NCBI RefSeq assembly: GCF_002077945.1
Contig: NZ_LVYD01000046.1
Span: forward strand, 210,292-274,291
Length of the DNA stretch: 64,000 nt
From: Niastella vici
Lineage (GTDB): Bacteria; Bacteroidota; Bacteroidia; Chitinophagales; Chitinophagaceae
Direction: 5' to 3'
The position numbers and the translations under genes are program-made. Within the stretch, counting starts at the first letter, position 1, and the number at the start of each line of letters is the position of its first letter. Positions 16,466 through 25,720 of this stretch are shown here, piece after piece. Under the pieces are notes generated by a model. It was given only the letters and a program-made list of their open reading frames with translations, had not been told where the DNA came from and made no database searches.

Positions 16466-18349
16466 TTACGCCTCAAACTCACTCAATTCCAGCCACCGCA
16501 TCTCTTTCTCATCAAGCAATCCCGTGATCTCGCTTATGCGTACTGATAGTTGCTGCAACTGATCAAAGGGCAGTGAGCTGCTGTTCAATTGTTCGGTGAT
16601 GGTTTCCTTTTCTTTTTCGAGGTTGGCAATATCCTGTTGCAGTTGTTCAAACTCTCTTTTTTCTTTATACGACAATTTTCTTTTTTCGCCCTCTTTGGTG
16701 GGGGCTGCTTTTACCTCTGTTGTCGTTATAGGTTTGATCTCTGTTTTTTCTTCCTCTTTCTCCTTTAGCCATAACCGGTACTGTGAATAGTTGCCGGGAA
16801 AATCGCGGATGATACCGTCGCCCTCAAATACAAACAAGTGATCTACCAGGCGATCCATAAAATACCGGTCGTGCGAAACGATCAGCAAACAGCCGGGATA
16901 TTCGCTGAGGAAATTCTCCAACACGCCCAGGGTAGGCAGGTCGAGGTCGTTGGTAGGCTCATCGAGGATGAGGAAGTTGGGGTTGCGAAACAGGATGGAT
17001 AATAAATGCAACCGCCTTTTTTCGCCGCCACTGAGTTTGGAAATATAAGTGTATTGCTGATCGGGTGGAAATAAGAATAATTGCAGGAATTGGGCGGCGC
17101 TTAATGCCCCACCGCTGGCGAGCGGAAAGCTTTCTGCAATATTTTTTACAAATTCAATCACCCGCATATCTTCTTTTATCACTAATCCCTGTTGCGAATA
17201 GTTGCCGAACACTACTGTTTCGCCAATATTGATCTTACCACTGTCGGCCGGTTCAAGTCCCTGCAGCATATTCAGGAAAGTAGACTTGCCCACGCCATTT
17301 TTACCAACCACGCCAATTCGTTCGCCCTTTTTAAAGGTGTAATCAAATCCTTTCGTGATGGGTTTTTCGCCATAGCTTTTGTACACTTTTTTCAGTTCTA
17401 TCACTTTACCGCCCAGGCGGCTCATTTTCACATTTAGTTCCAATTGAGCATCTTCAATCCGCTGTTTGGCTTTGGCTTCTACTTTATAAAAATTATCCTG
17501 GCGGCTTTTGCTTTTGGTGGTGCGGGCCTTGGGCTGTTTGCGCATCCACTCCAGCTCCTTGCGATAGGTATTGCGGGCTTTATCTATACTGGCAGCATCG
17601 CTTTCCTGGCGGGCTGCTTTTTTTTCGATGTAATTTTGATAATCTCCTTTGTACACGAACAGTTCACTGCCATCGAGCTCCCAAATCTCATCGCATACCG
17701 AATCAAGGAAATAGCGGTCGTGGGTAACCAGCAGCAATGTAACGTTCTGCTGATCGAGGTAATTCTCGAGCCACTCCACCATTTCAATATCCAGGTGGTT
17801 GGTAGGTTCGTCCATGATCAGCAGCACATGCTTATGATCGAAGCCGATATCTATGAGTGTTTTGGCCAGCGCCACTCGTTTACGTTGCCCCCCTGAAAGC
17901 GTATTCACCGCCTGGTTCAGGTGATGAACATTCAGCTTGGCCAGTATCTGTTTTACTTTGGCGTCAAAATCCCAGGCGCCCAGGTCATCCATTTTTACAA
18001 TGGCATCACTCAGTTTATCGGGATCACCTTCTTCACTGATGGCCTCAAATTCCCGTATAGCGTTGATAACGGGGTGGTTATGATAGAAGATATTATCCAG
18101 GATCGTGCCTTTTTCATCAAACTGGGGGTCTTGCTCAAACAGGGCTACGGTAACTTCTTTATTGATCCAGGAGGTGCCGCTATCGGCTGTTTCCTTGCCG
18201 GCGAGTATCCGCAGCAGGGTGCTTTTGCCGCTTCCATTGCGGGCTACCAACGCAATTTTGTCACCTTCTTCAACATGAAAAGAAATATTCTCAAATAACG
18301 GTTTTATTCCAAACGACTTGCCGAGTGCTTCTACGGATACATAATGCAT
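16466..18349 (-). CDS. ABC-F family ATPase (Uup-like)
   Basis: A 627-residue soluble protein with two ABC ATPase domains and no membrane segment, the arrangement of ABC-F translation factors. Walker A: ARNGSGKST and GKNGVGKST. Signatures: LSGGQRKR and LSGGEKRR. Walker B: LLIMDEPTNHLD and FLILDEPTNDLD. The linker between the domains is basic and helical, and the last ~80 residues form a charged coiled coil like the Uup C-terminal DNA/RNA-binding domain. It probably acts on ribosomes. The ATG at 18349 lies 4 nt after a TAAATTTG box. Confidence 0.9.
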   Translation of the reverse strand: MHYVSVEALGKSFGIKPLFENISFHVEEGDKIALVARNGSGKSTLLRILAGKETADSGTSWINKEVTVALFEQDPQFDEKGTILDNIFYHNHPVINAIREFEAISEEGDPDKLSDAIVKMDDLGAWDFDAKVKQILAKLNVHHLNQAVNTLSGGQRKRVALAKTLIDIGFDHKHVLLIMDEPTNHLDIEMVEWLENYLDQQNVTLLLVTHDRYFLDSVCDEIWELDGSELFVYKGDYQNYIEKKAARQESDAASIDKARNTYRKELEWMRKQPKARTTKSKSRQDNFYKVEAKAKQRIEDAQLELNVKMSRLGGKVIELKKVYKSYGEKPITKGFDYTFKKGERIGVVGKNGVGKSTFLNMLQGLEPADSGKINIGETVVFGNYSQQGLVIKEDMRVIEFVKNIAESFPLASGGALSAAQFLQLFLFPPDQQYTYISKLSGGEKRRLHLLSILFRNPNFLILDEPTNDLDLPTLGVLENFLSEYPGCLLIVSHDRYFMDRLVDHLFVFEGDGIIRDFPGNYSQYRLWLKEKEEEKTEIKPITTTEVKAAPTKEGEKRKLSYKEKREFEQLQQDIANLEKEKETITEQLNSSSLPFDQLQQLSVRISEITGLLDEKEMRWLELSEFEA

Positions 18350-18353
18350 GGCG

Positions 18354-18361
18354 CAAATTTA
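18354..18361 (-). promoter_or_regulatory. -7 box four nt before the ABC-F start codon
   Basis: Minus strand: TAAATTTG, CGCC, ATG. The spacing and the CGCC linker are identical to those before the rRNA methyltransferase gene, consistent with leaderless transcription. No clear -33 element. Confidence 0.4.
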
Positions 18362-18430
18362 GTCAGTTTCCGGTTACCGGTTACCAGTTTTGACTGCTGA
18401 CTCGTAACTTACAGAAATTAAATTCTTTAC

Positions 18431-19036
18431 TTGCCATTGATCATCAACCATATTATCCTTGTTTTGCTTTGGGGGCTGTTTGGCATTTTGCACAGCCTGC
18501 TGGCAGCCGGTTGGTGGAAGCAAATTATGCAGCGATGGCTGGGAACGCATTACAAATACTATCATTTTTCGTATTCGGTGTTTGCTGCCCTTTCGTTGAC
18601 TGGCGTTCTTATATTTCAGTATTCCGTAGAAAGTCCGCTATTATACACAGTGCCTGTTTGTGTTAAACTGGTTTTATGCCTGCCGGCGCTGGTGGGTTTA
18701 CTGATCATGGGGGTGGTGATCAAGAAATATTTTTTCTCACTCAGTGGCATCAGCGTTTTTTATAAACAGCAACCGCCGGTGGTGCTTGAGCAGGGCGGAA
18801 TGCATCGCTATGTGCGGCATCCCCTGTATTTCGGGACTTTGTTATTTATCTGGTCGCTGTTCCTGATCTATCCTTATTTGAATAACGGCCTGGCCTGTTT
18901 CGTAATAACTGTATACACTGTTTTAGGCGCCCGGCTCGAAGAAAAAAAGCTGGTAGCGCAGTTTGGCCAAAAGTATGTAACCTACAAAAAGCAGGTGCCT
19001 ATGCTCATACCCGGTTTATTTCCTACCAGTGGGTAA
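18431..19036 (+). CDS. Membrane-bound ICMT/PEMT-like methyltransferase
   Basis: A 201-residue protein with about five membrane segments. The C-terminal half has the isoprenylcysteine carboxyl methyltransferase/phospholipid methyltransferase signature: MHRYVRHPLYFGTLL and later LEEKKLVAQFGQKYVTYKKQ. The substrate is unknown. No ATG is available before the first membrane helix, so the start is probably the TTG at 18431 (or 18437). Both neighbours are on the opposite strand. Confidence 0.75.
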   Translation: MPLIINHIILVLLWGLFGILHSLLAAGWWKQIMQRWLGTHYKYYHFSYSVFAALSLTGVLIFQYSVESPLLYTVPVCVKLVLCLPALVGLLIMGVVIKKYFFSLSGISVFYKQQPPVVLEQGGMHRYVRHPLYFGTLLFIWSLFLIYPYLNNGLACFVITVYTVLGARLEEKKLVAQFGQKYVTYKKQVPMLIPGLFPTSG

Positions 19037-19082
19037 CCGGCGTTATAATTTTCATTTGCCTGTTTCTAATTCTTCATTTCCC

Positions 19083-19643
19083 TCAGCTTTCGCGCCACTT
19101 TATGTTACAGCCAATGCTTGGTTTTTGATCGGTTGCAACCGGTTTGCCTGCTACCAGGTGCTCCAGCGCATTACGTATATCGGCACCCGTAACAGGCTTT
19201 TCATTGCCGGGACGCGAATCGTCGAGCTGGCCGCGGTAAACCAGCGATAAGCCGCCATCGAAAATAAAGAAGTCGGGTGTGCAGGCAGCCTCATAGGCTT
19301 TGGCCACCTCCTGCGACTGATCGTATAAATAGGGGAAAGGGAATTGCAATTGTGTGGCAACCTCTTTCATTTGTTCCGGCCCATCCTGGGGGTAACCGGC
19401 CACATCATTTGAGCTGATGGCAATAAAGCTGATCCCTTTATTTTTATAGTCATTGCCGAGTTGTACGAGTTGTGTATTTACGTGTTTCACGAACGGGCAA
19501 TGATTACAGATGAACATAATTACCGTGGCCGTATTGCCTTTTATTGTCTGAAGTGTGAGCGTTTTTCCGCTTACCGTATCGGGCAATGTAAAGTCGGGCG
19601 CTTTTTTTCCCAACGGCGTCATAACTGAAGGTGTGCGTGCCAT
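19083..19643 (-). CDS. Thioredoxin-family (AhpC/TSA-like) redox protein
   Basis: A 186-residue cytoplasmic-looking thioredoxin-fold protein. It begins with the AhpC/TSA pattern GKKAPDFTLPD and has the active-site region FICNHCPFVKH with a CxxC pair, then a conserved FDGGLSLVYRGQLDDSRP block. These proteins are usually annotated as thiol-disulfide or redoxin proteins; the partner is unknown. Its ATG lies 3 nt after the stop of the amidohydrolase gene, so the two form an operon. Confidence 0.85.
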   Translation of the reverse strand: MARTPSVMTPLGKKAPDFTLPDTVSGKTLTLQTIKGNTATVIMFICNHCPFVKHVNTQLVQLGNDYKNKGISFIAISSNDVAGYPQDGPEQMKEVATQLQFPFPYLYDQSQEVAKAYEAACTPDFFIFDGGLSLVYRGQLDDSRPGNEKPVTGADIRNALEHLVAGKPVATDQKPSIGCNIKWRES

Positions 19644-19646
19644 ATA

Positions 19647-21395
19647 TTAATCTATAAAATGTACGGTTGAAATTTTACCCTGCTCTATTTTATAAACAGC
19701 TATTCCGCCAAATGGTTTACGGTCTGTGATGGTCGTATGCTCCTGATCTATCACGATATTGCCCTGCACCATGCGGTTCAGGATCTGGCAATGCAAACCG
19801 GGCGACCGGTTAAAGAATGCGCTGTAGGTTTTGCGCATTTGTTCTTTCCCTTTCGAGATCAGCGTTCCATCAAAATTATAAAGGGCAATGCTGTCGCTAT
19901 AGGGCGCCAGAAAAGCTTCTATATCACGAACATTGAATGCATTTAGTTGCTGTTGTACCAGCATTTCGGGTGTGGGCGTTATTAATTCTTTTGCCTGAAT
20001 GACCGCACCTTTGTGTATCAACGTGTGCAGGTTAGCTGGTATATTCAGGTCTTTTACAGGATCAATATCCAGTAACAACAGATCGGCCATCTTTCCTTTT
20101 TCAATACTGCCATGGTCTTTGTCGTGCCCAAACCCTTTTGCGGCGTTAATGGTAGCGGAACGAATGATGTCCCAGTTGCTGAGTCCCGCCTGTTGCATGG
20201 CAAACAATTCCTTCTGGAAAGAAGCGGCATGTTGCGTACCTATATTGCCGGCATCGGTTCCTGCCACTACTAAAATACCGGCCTGTTGCGCCAGCTTCAG
20301 ATTGGCCAGCATGATGGTATCTTCTTTTGCCGGAATATGGAACCGGTTACGCATTTTGAAATAATCAAAAGGCACTTTATTACCCAGGTGCTGAATGTCC
20401 ATCAGGGTGCCCAGCATAAAAGGATTGGAATACGTAAGATCATGCGTGGTGAAATTGAACTGCTGGGTAAAGGTGCGGTGGTAACCATCCATAACAGTAA
20501 GTGTTGGAATATACACTGTTTGTTTGCTTTTCAATAACTGCAACATGTCGTTGTCGAGCGGCTTGTCATCTACACTGTGCACCAGTATATCGGCGCCGGC
20601 GCTCACCGCCAGTTTGGCTGTTTCATATTGGGTAGCATGCACGGCCACTTTTAACCCATTGGCATGACTTTCTTCTATAGCCGCTTTTACAATGGGTAAG
20701 GTAACTTCGGCTTTTTCGTTCTGCCGAACGATGTACCATATTTTTATGAAATCGGGTTTGTAAGGCAATTGTTTTTTTACCAGGTCGCGGGCTTCCTGTT
20801 CTGAAGTGACTTTAACAATGGGCGGATCGTTTTTATCGAGATTCGGCGGCAGGTACGTTGATACCAGCGGCCCGGTTACAAATACATTGGGGGCGAGGAG
20901 GGTAGTATCGAGTTTGCTGCGAATGGCATAATTGCTCATGGGCCCACCTACATCAATAACAGTAGTAATGCCGCAGGCCAGGTAGCGGGCCATAAGGTCG
21001 GCCTGGTTGTCTTTGACCCATTGCTGATCTTTTTCGTAAGGATATACGCTGTTTAAATTCACCGCATCGGGCCGTGTGTATAAACCACCGCTTTGAAAAA
21101 AATGAATGTGTGCGTCCGTCATGCCGGGCATCAGGTATTTGGCGGTTCCATCAATTATAAAAGCGCCGGCTGGTGCTTTTATTTTTTTGGCAGGCCCCAC
21201 GTTTATTATGCGGCCATGGTCAATGACCACCGTTTGATCAGCATCTGTTTTTTGCGTGATCACATTTACTACGTTCACGTGGGTGATGTATACCGGTTCG
21301 GCCGGTTGCTGGTATTGTTTACCGGTAGTATCGGGTTGTGCATGCAGAAAGGAACAGATATGAAGTAATGTTAATATCGCCAGTGATTTTCTCAT
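19647..21395 (-). CDS. Exported amidohydrolase with C-terminal NTF2/SnoaL-like domain
   Basis: A 582-residue metal-dependent amidohydrolase (imidazolonepropionase/prolidase-like group). After a signal peptide (MRKSLAILTLLHICSFLHA) come the metal motif DAHIHFF, a central VAVHATQYE (His), ADILVHSVDD (His) and VVAGTDAGN (Asp). The last ~110 residues, after a short linker, read as an NTF2/DUF4440-type domain, a fusion that is not usual for the enzyme alone. The start at 21395 is chosen for the signal peptide. It is co-transcribed with the downstream redoxin. Confidence 0.8.
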   Translation of the reverse strand: MRKSLAILTLLHICSFLHAQPDTTGKQYQQPAEPVYITHVNVVNVITQKTDADQTVVIDHGRIINVGPAKKIKAPAGAFIIDGTAKYLMPGMTDAHIHFFQSGGLYTRPDAVNLNSVYPYEKDQQWVKDNQADLMARYLACGITTVIDVGGPMSNYAIRSKLDTTLLAPNVFVTGPLVSTYLPPNLDKNDPPIVKVTSEQEARDLVKKQLPYKPDFIKIWYIVRQNEKAEVTLPIVKAAIEESHANGLKVAVHATQYETAKLAVSAGADILVHSVDDKPLDNDMLQLLKSKQTVYIPTLTVMDGYHRTFTQQFNFTTHDLTYSNPFMLGTLMDIQHLGNKVPFDYFKMRNRFHIPAKEDTIMLANLKLAQQAGILVVAGTDAGNIGTQHAASFQKELFAMQQAGLSNWDIIRSATINAAKGFGHDKDHGSIEKGKMADLLLLDIDPVKDLNIPANLHTLIHKGAVIQAKELITPTPEMLVQQQLNAFNVRDIEAFLAPYSDSIALYNFDGTLISKGKEQMRKTYSAFFNRSPGLHCQILNRMVQGNIVIDQEHTTITDRKPFGGIAVYKIEQGKISTVHFID

Positions 21396-21517
21396 GCTGG
21401 AATGTTTGAATAAAGATATGGCAGTTCTTAGAAATAAGAGATAAGAGGTATGAGGTAAGAAGAAATGCAAGGACCGGAATTCAGGTTCTTCATACATCTT
21501 ACTTCCTGCTTCTTACT

Positions 21518-22171
21518 TCATTCCCCATACCGGTACATCAACCAGCAAATAAGTGCGGTAATAACCAGCATGAGCACCCATTTATAATTGTCCCATATAT
21601 GCCGTTGTTTTTTGTGGAGCAGGGCCTGTTCAATGGTTTCCTTTGCAGTGGCATCATTGGCGGCCAGTTGCACCAACAATGCAGCGATGGGAAGAAAGAA
21701 CTTTTTAGGCAATGGCTGGGCGGCTTTCAGAATGCTTTGAATGATCTCGTGGTTAACGGCTTTGTCGTTATACTCATGCAAAATGCCAATGGCATCCGGT
21801 GTCAGTAATTCCCTGATGTGCCCGCTCACCGCATCGAAGCGGATGTGAAACATATTCATGGAGGCAACGTATTGCTGCAGCAGGCGGCATTGCTGCAAAA
21901 TGCCGGCGGGTGTTAATGGTGCACTGTCAAACGGTTTGCCGGTGCTGCGCACATACCAGCGCTGGTAATGATAGGCCTCTCGTTTTGTGGGATTGCTCAG
22001 TATTTTGTAGGCTTCCTGAATTTCGCGGAAGTGAGCGGCGGCCATATGGCTGCCATTATTTTTATCGGGGTGGTATTGTTGGGCCAGCCGGCGGAACGAT
22101 CTTTTGATCTCCTGCCCGGTTGCGGTAGTGGGTAGCTCCAGTATTTTGTAATAGTCTTTAACCTGGTTCAT
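21518..22171 (-). CDS. DnaJ-domain membrane-anchored protein
   Basis: A 217-residue protein with an N-terminal J domain (residues ~5-70), including the HPD motif (QQYHPDKNNG) needed to stimulate DnaK. The middle is helical and unrecognised. One C-terminal membrane helix (WVLMLVITALICWLMY) probably anchors it with the J domain in the cytoplasm. It lacks the Gly/Phe and zinc-finger regions of DnaJ, so it is a type III J protein. Confidence 0.85.
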   Translation of the reverse strand: MNQVKDYYKILELPTTATGQEIKRSFRRLAQQYHPDKNNGSHMAAAHFREIQEAYKILSNPTKREAYHYQRWYVRSTGKPFDSAPLTPAGILQQCRLLQQYVASMNMFHIRFDAVSGHIRELLTPDAIGILHEYNDKAVNHEIIQSILKAAQPLPKKFFLPIAALLVQLAANDATAKETIEQALLHKKQRHIWDNYKWVLMLVITALICWLMYRYGE

Positions 22172-22426
22172 GGTAAATGGTCAATTGGCAATTTTCAGGC
22201 GAATAATACCCAATCTCATTAACAATAGACTAGCCGGCAAATTAACACACTGGTTCAGTAATTATCATAGTATTTTCTGAAATTTGAATCGTGTAATTTG
22301 TATCCACTTTCGTATAAACTGCAAAGTTTTAAGTATAAATCTTTATGTGCAAAAAAAATGATACCGGGATAGTACTATTTGCAACAAAACAACGGTTTTA
22401 TCCGTTTAAGCAATGCTTAATTTACG

Positions 22427-22434
22427 TATGTTTG
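22427..22434 (+). promoter_or_regulatory. -7 box for the polysaccharide deacetylase gene
   Basis: TATGTTTG with TTTA at 22405-22408 as a possible -33 (18-nt spacing). It lies 9 nt before the ATG at 22444 and downstream of the alternative ATG at 22345, which supports the shorter protein. Confidence 0.5.
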
Positions 22435-22443
22435 CGGCGTTCT

Positions 22444-23361
22444 ATGAAAACACACACATTCCGCTCGAAGCCTGAATTAATAGCAATCCTCGTTATTGCT
22501 TTTTTCTGTTTTATGGCAGCTAATTGCCATGGACCTTCCGTTAAAACAGCCGATGTAAAAGGCCAATCCAATGCTGAAGCTTCAACGACCGATGGCGCCA
22601 GGATCGCCAAATCGCCCGAAGCCCCAATGCCTTCCCTTGATGGTATAAAAGTAGCCGATCCAAAAACCATTTTAGCCCGGCCCGAAGTGCCCATTTTGTG
22701 TTATCACCAGATCCGCGACTGGAAGCCTACTGATTCAAAATCGGCCCGGGACTACATTATTCCACCAGCCTCTTTCAATGAACAAATAAAAATGCTGGCC
22801 GATAGTGGTTATCATACTATTCTGCCCGATCAGTTATATGCCTATCTGAACGAAGGCGCGAAATTACCATCAAAACCGGTGATGCTTACGTTCGACGATA
22901 CCGATGAAGACCAATACACAGTGGCCAAACCTACCATGGATAAATATGGTTATAAAGGCGTGTTCTTTGTAATGACTGTTTCCATTGGCCGGCCCCGCTA
23001 CATGACCAAAGAGCAGATAAAAGATCTTTCTGATAAAGGTCATGTTATTGCCTCCCATACCTGGGACCATCACAATGTAAAGAAATACCAGGGTAATGAT
23101 TGGGTAACGCAGATAGAGAAGCCTACCAAACTGCTGGAATCCATTACCGGCAAGCAGATCAAATACTTTGCCTATCCGTTTGGTTTGTGGAACCATGAAG
23201 CGATCCCTGAATTGAAGAAGAGAGGTATGATCGCCGCCTTCCAGCTGTATTCAAAACGCGATGAGCAGGATCCTTTATATACTATTCGCCGCATCATTGT
23301 GCCGGCAATGAAGCCCGCTGCATTATCTAAATCCATGCACGAAGCTTTTAAATATAACTAA
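22444..23361 (+). CDS. Polysaccharide deacetylase (CE4) lipoprotein
   Basis: A 305-residue exported protein of carbohydrate esterase family 4, expected to remove N- or O-acetyl groups from a surface polysaccharide or peptidoglycan. CE4 motifs in order: MLTFDDTDED (catalytic and metal Asp), IASHTWDHHN (metal His-x3-His), and YFAYPFGLWN. The N-terminal signal ends with AANC, a lipobox. It is preceded by a promoter and followed by a terminator, so it is probably monocistronic. Confidence 0.88.
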   Translation: MKTHTFRSKPELIAILVIAFFCFMAANCHGPSVKTADVKGQSNAEASTTDGARIAKSPEAPMPSLDGIKVADPKTILARPEVPILCYHQIRDWKPTDSKSARDYIIPPASFNEQIKMLADSGYHTILPDQLYAYLNEGAKLPSKPVMLTFDDTDEDQYTVAKPTMDKYGYKGVFFVMTVSIGRPRYMTKEQIKDLSDKGHVIASHTWDHHNVKKYQGNDWVTQIEKPTKLLESITGKQIKYFAYPFGLWNHEAIPELKKRGMIAAFQLYSKRDEQDPLYTIRRIIVPAMKPAALSKSMHEAFKYN

Positions 23362-23395
23362 CAGGCCGCTTAAAAATATTGCTATCCTATAGACT

Positions 23396-23428
23396 AATCG
23401 TCTCTTTAACCGGGGACGATTTTTTTTA
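23396..23428 (+). terminator. Rho-independent terminator after the deacetylase gene
   Basis: AATCGTCTC pairs with GGGACGATT (one wobble), followed by seven T residues. Confidence 0.75.
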
Positions 23429-23611
23429 TGCCCTGCCCAAAGGTTGCATACCGGTTTAGTTAAAACGTGTTTTTATGGCTTCCTTCACATAAAGTATTAT
23501 TAAAAGGTGTAAGTATTTGTACAGTGGCATAGTAATCGTTTTATATTGATAAGGAAGGAATTAGGCGAGGGCAATGTTTCTTCCCGATTGTGTAAACAAA
23601 AACACACCTAA

Positions 23612-25498
23612 ATGAAACGATTCACAACAATATGCACTTCAGTGATACTACTGTTATTACTGTTTGGCAGTGCGCAAAATAAAGCGCAGGCCCAGGTATC
23701 GGTGCAGGTGTCGTACCAGACGTTTTACGACGATCTGGAGCCATATGGAACCTGGATCGATTACCCTGAATATGGATATGTTTGGCAACCTGATATGGGT
23801 TCAGGATTCAGACCTTACAGCACCAATGGACATTGGGTTTTTACCGATGATTATGGGTGGATGTGGGTTTCCGATTATGCCTGGGGATGGGCGCCTTTCC
23901 ATTACGGCCGTTGGTTCTACGATGATTATTATGGATGGCTGTGGGTGCCGGGGTATGAATGGTCGCCTGCCTGGGTTTGCTGGCGAACCGGCGGAGACTA
24001 CTATGGCTGGGCGCCATTGGGACCGCAGTTCAGTCTCAGTGTAAACCTTTCATTTGGTCATTATAATCCACCGGCAAACTATTGGTGTTTTGTTGACCGG
24101 CAATACATTGCTTCGCCACGCGTATATGATCATTGTTATGGCATACAGCGTAACACCACATTCATTAACCATACGACCATCATCAATAATTATCGACAGG
24201 AACGGAATGTGTTTGTGACTGGCGCCCCCGGCCGCCGTGAGGTGGAACGCTATACCCGCGAGCCTGTTCGTTCAGTAGAGATCAGGGATGCGCAACGACC
24301 CGGCCGTGCAGGATTCCGTAACAATGAAGTGGCTATTTACCGGCCACGGGTCAACCGCGATAATAATCGTTATTCACCTGACCGGGTGGAAAGATTTTCC
24401 CGTGACCGCAACCAGCGCGATAACATCGCCGGTAATGGCCGTACGGGCGGGCGTTTCGATGGTAATGAGCGCATTGGAAATAATATGCGGGGCTTTGAAG
24501 AAAGGTGGCAGCAACAGGAAGGAATGCGTGAAAGGAATAATGAGGCTAATAACCGTCGTTTGTTTGAAGAAAGACGGCAGCAACAGGAAGGAATAATGCA
24601 TGACAGGAATAATGGAGATAACAACCGCCGCCAGTTTGGAGAAAGACAGCAGCAGGAGCGGGTAATGCGCGACCGGCAGCAGCAACAGCCCCAGTTTGAA
24701 GAAAGACGCCAGCAGCAGGAGCAAATGAACCGGGAACGGAATGCGCAGGCTGAAAACAACCGTCGCCAGTTTGAAGAAAGGCAACAACAACAGGAGCGCG
24801 TAATGCGAGAGCGCCAACAGCAGGAGCAAATGAACCGGGAACGGAATGCACAGGCTGAAAACAACCGCCGCCAGTTTGAAGAAAGACAGCAACAGCAGGA
24901 GCGGGTAATGCGCGAGCGCCAGCAGCAGGAGCAAATGAACCGGGAACGGAATGCACAGGCTGAAAACAACCGCCGCCAGTTTGAGGAAAGACGCCAACAG
25001 CAGGAGCAAATGAACCGGGAACGGAATGAGCAGGCTGAAAACAACCGTCGCCAGTTTGAAGAACGGCAACAACAACAGGAGGGCGTAATGCGAGAGCGCC
25101 AACAGCAGGAGCAAATGAACCGGGAACGGAATGCACAGGCTGAAAACAACCGCCGCCAGTTTGAAGAAAGACAGCAACAGCAGGAGCGGGTAATGCGCGA
25201 GCGCCAGCAGCAGGAGCAAATGAACCGGGAACGGAATGCACAGGCTGAAAACAACCGCCGCCAGTTTGAAGAAAGACAGCAACAGCAGGAGCGGGTAATG
25301 CGCGACCGGCAGCAGCAACAGCCCCAGTTTGAGCGCCGGAACCAGGAACCGGGAAACCGGGGTGGCGGTTTTGGCGGATTTGGCCGCCAGCCACGTCAGG
25401 AACAACAGCAACCACCCGCCCAACCGGCTCCGCAACAGGGCGGGGGCGACCGGGGTGACCGCGGGCAGGGACAGGGCGGCTGGCGCCGGCATGGATAA
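23612..25498 (+). CDS. DUF6600-like exported protein with Gln/Arg-rich repeat tail
   Basis: A 628-residue exported protein. A signal peptide (residues 1-28) is followed by a Trp/Tyr/Gly-rich domain at ~35-190 with repeated blocks such as YGTWIDYPEYGYVW and DYGWMWVSDYAWGWAPFHYG, characteristic of DUF6600-type proteins. From about residue 290 to 570 the chain is almost wholly Gln, Glu, Arg and Asn and built from 35-residue repeats (RQQQEQMNRERNAQAENN...). The tail is Gly/Pro/Gln-rich and basic. Likely a surface or periplasmic structural protein; no enzyme motif is seen. A strong terminator follows. Confidence 0.8.
   Translation: MKRFTTICTSVILLLLLFGSAQNKAQAQVSVQVSYQTFYDDLEPYGTWIDYPEYGYVWQPDMGSGFRPYSTNGHWVFTDDYGWMWVSDYAWGWAPFHYGRWFYDDYYGWLWVPGYEWSPAWVCWRTGGDYYGWAPLGPQFSLSVNLSFGHYNPPANYWCFVDRQYIASPRVYDHCYGIQRNTTFINHTTIINNYRQERNVFVTGAPGRREVERYTREPVRSVEIRDAQRPGRAGFRNNEVAIYRPRVNRDNNRYSPDRVERFSRDRNQRDNIAGNGRTGGRFDGNERIGNNMRGFEERWQQQEGMRERNNEANNRRLFEERRQQQEGIMHDRNNGDNNRRQFGERQQQERVMRDRQQQQPQFEERRQQQEQMNRERNAQAENNRRQFEERQQQQERVMRERQQQEQMNRERNAQAENNRRQFEERQQQQERVMRERQQQEQMNRERNAQAENNRRQFEERRQQQEQMNRERNEQAENNRRQFEERQQQQEGVMRERQQQEQMNRERNAQAENNRRQFEERQQQQERVMRERQQQEQMNRERNAQAENNRRQFEERQQQQERVMRDRQQQQPQFERRNQEPGNRGGGFGGFGRQPRQEQQQPPAQPAPQQGGGDRGDRGQGQGGWRRHG
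24667..25335 (+). repeat. In-frame tandem repeat, 105-bp unit (six copies, one shortened to 75 bp)
   Basis: The anchor word GCAAATGAAC recurs at 24721, 24826, 24931, 25006, 25111 and 25216, giving spacings of 105, 105, 75, 105 and 105 bp. All spacings are multiples of three. The array is bracketed by a repeated phrase (GCGACCGGCAGCAGCAACAG) starting at about 24668 and 25299. Copies are near identical, so copy number may vary by recombination. Confidence 0.9.
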
Positions 25499-25520
25499 TA
25501 AAACAATCTTTTTTCAGTTA

Positions 25521-25548
25521 CAAAAAGGGCCGAAAGGCCCTTTTGCTT
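25521..25548 (+). terminator. Rho-independent terminator after the DUF6600-like gene
   Basis: AAAAGGGCC-GAAA-GGCCCTTTT, a GNRA-looped 9-bp stem ending in a T run. Confidence 0.88.
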
Positions 25549-25644
25549 TAATTATCAGGCATATTGCAAAGGCTGGTGCAACGGAAGGGACTGGTTAATT
25601 GTCATAATTGCCGGGAAATCATCGCATCCCGATAAACTAATTGG

Positions 25645-25652
25645 TAAATTTG
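25645..25652 (+). promoter_or_regulatory. -7 box upstream of the DUF4397 gene
   Basis: TAAATTTG, 68 nt before the ATG; no -33 TTTG at the usual distance. Confidence 0.35.
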
Positions 25653-25720
25653 CGGTCTGAAAACGAGCCTGTTATTAACGAATCACATTTAAACGAGAAA
25701 AATCTTATTGTTAACTAAAA

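Noticed and set aside
24667..25335. CRISPR array
   Set aside because: Repeats are contiguous, in frame and 105 bp long, with no unique spacers or cas genes.
24370..25492. Three long overlapping antisense ORFs (289-372 codons) under the repeat protein
   Set aside because: They arise from the lack of stop codons in the complement of a Gln/Arg/Glu-rich repetitive sequence, have low-complexity products and no start context.
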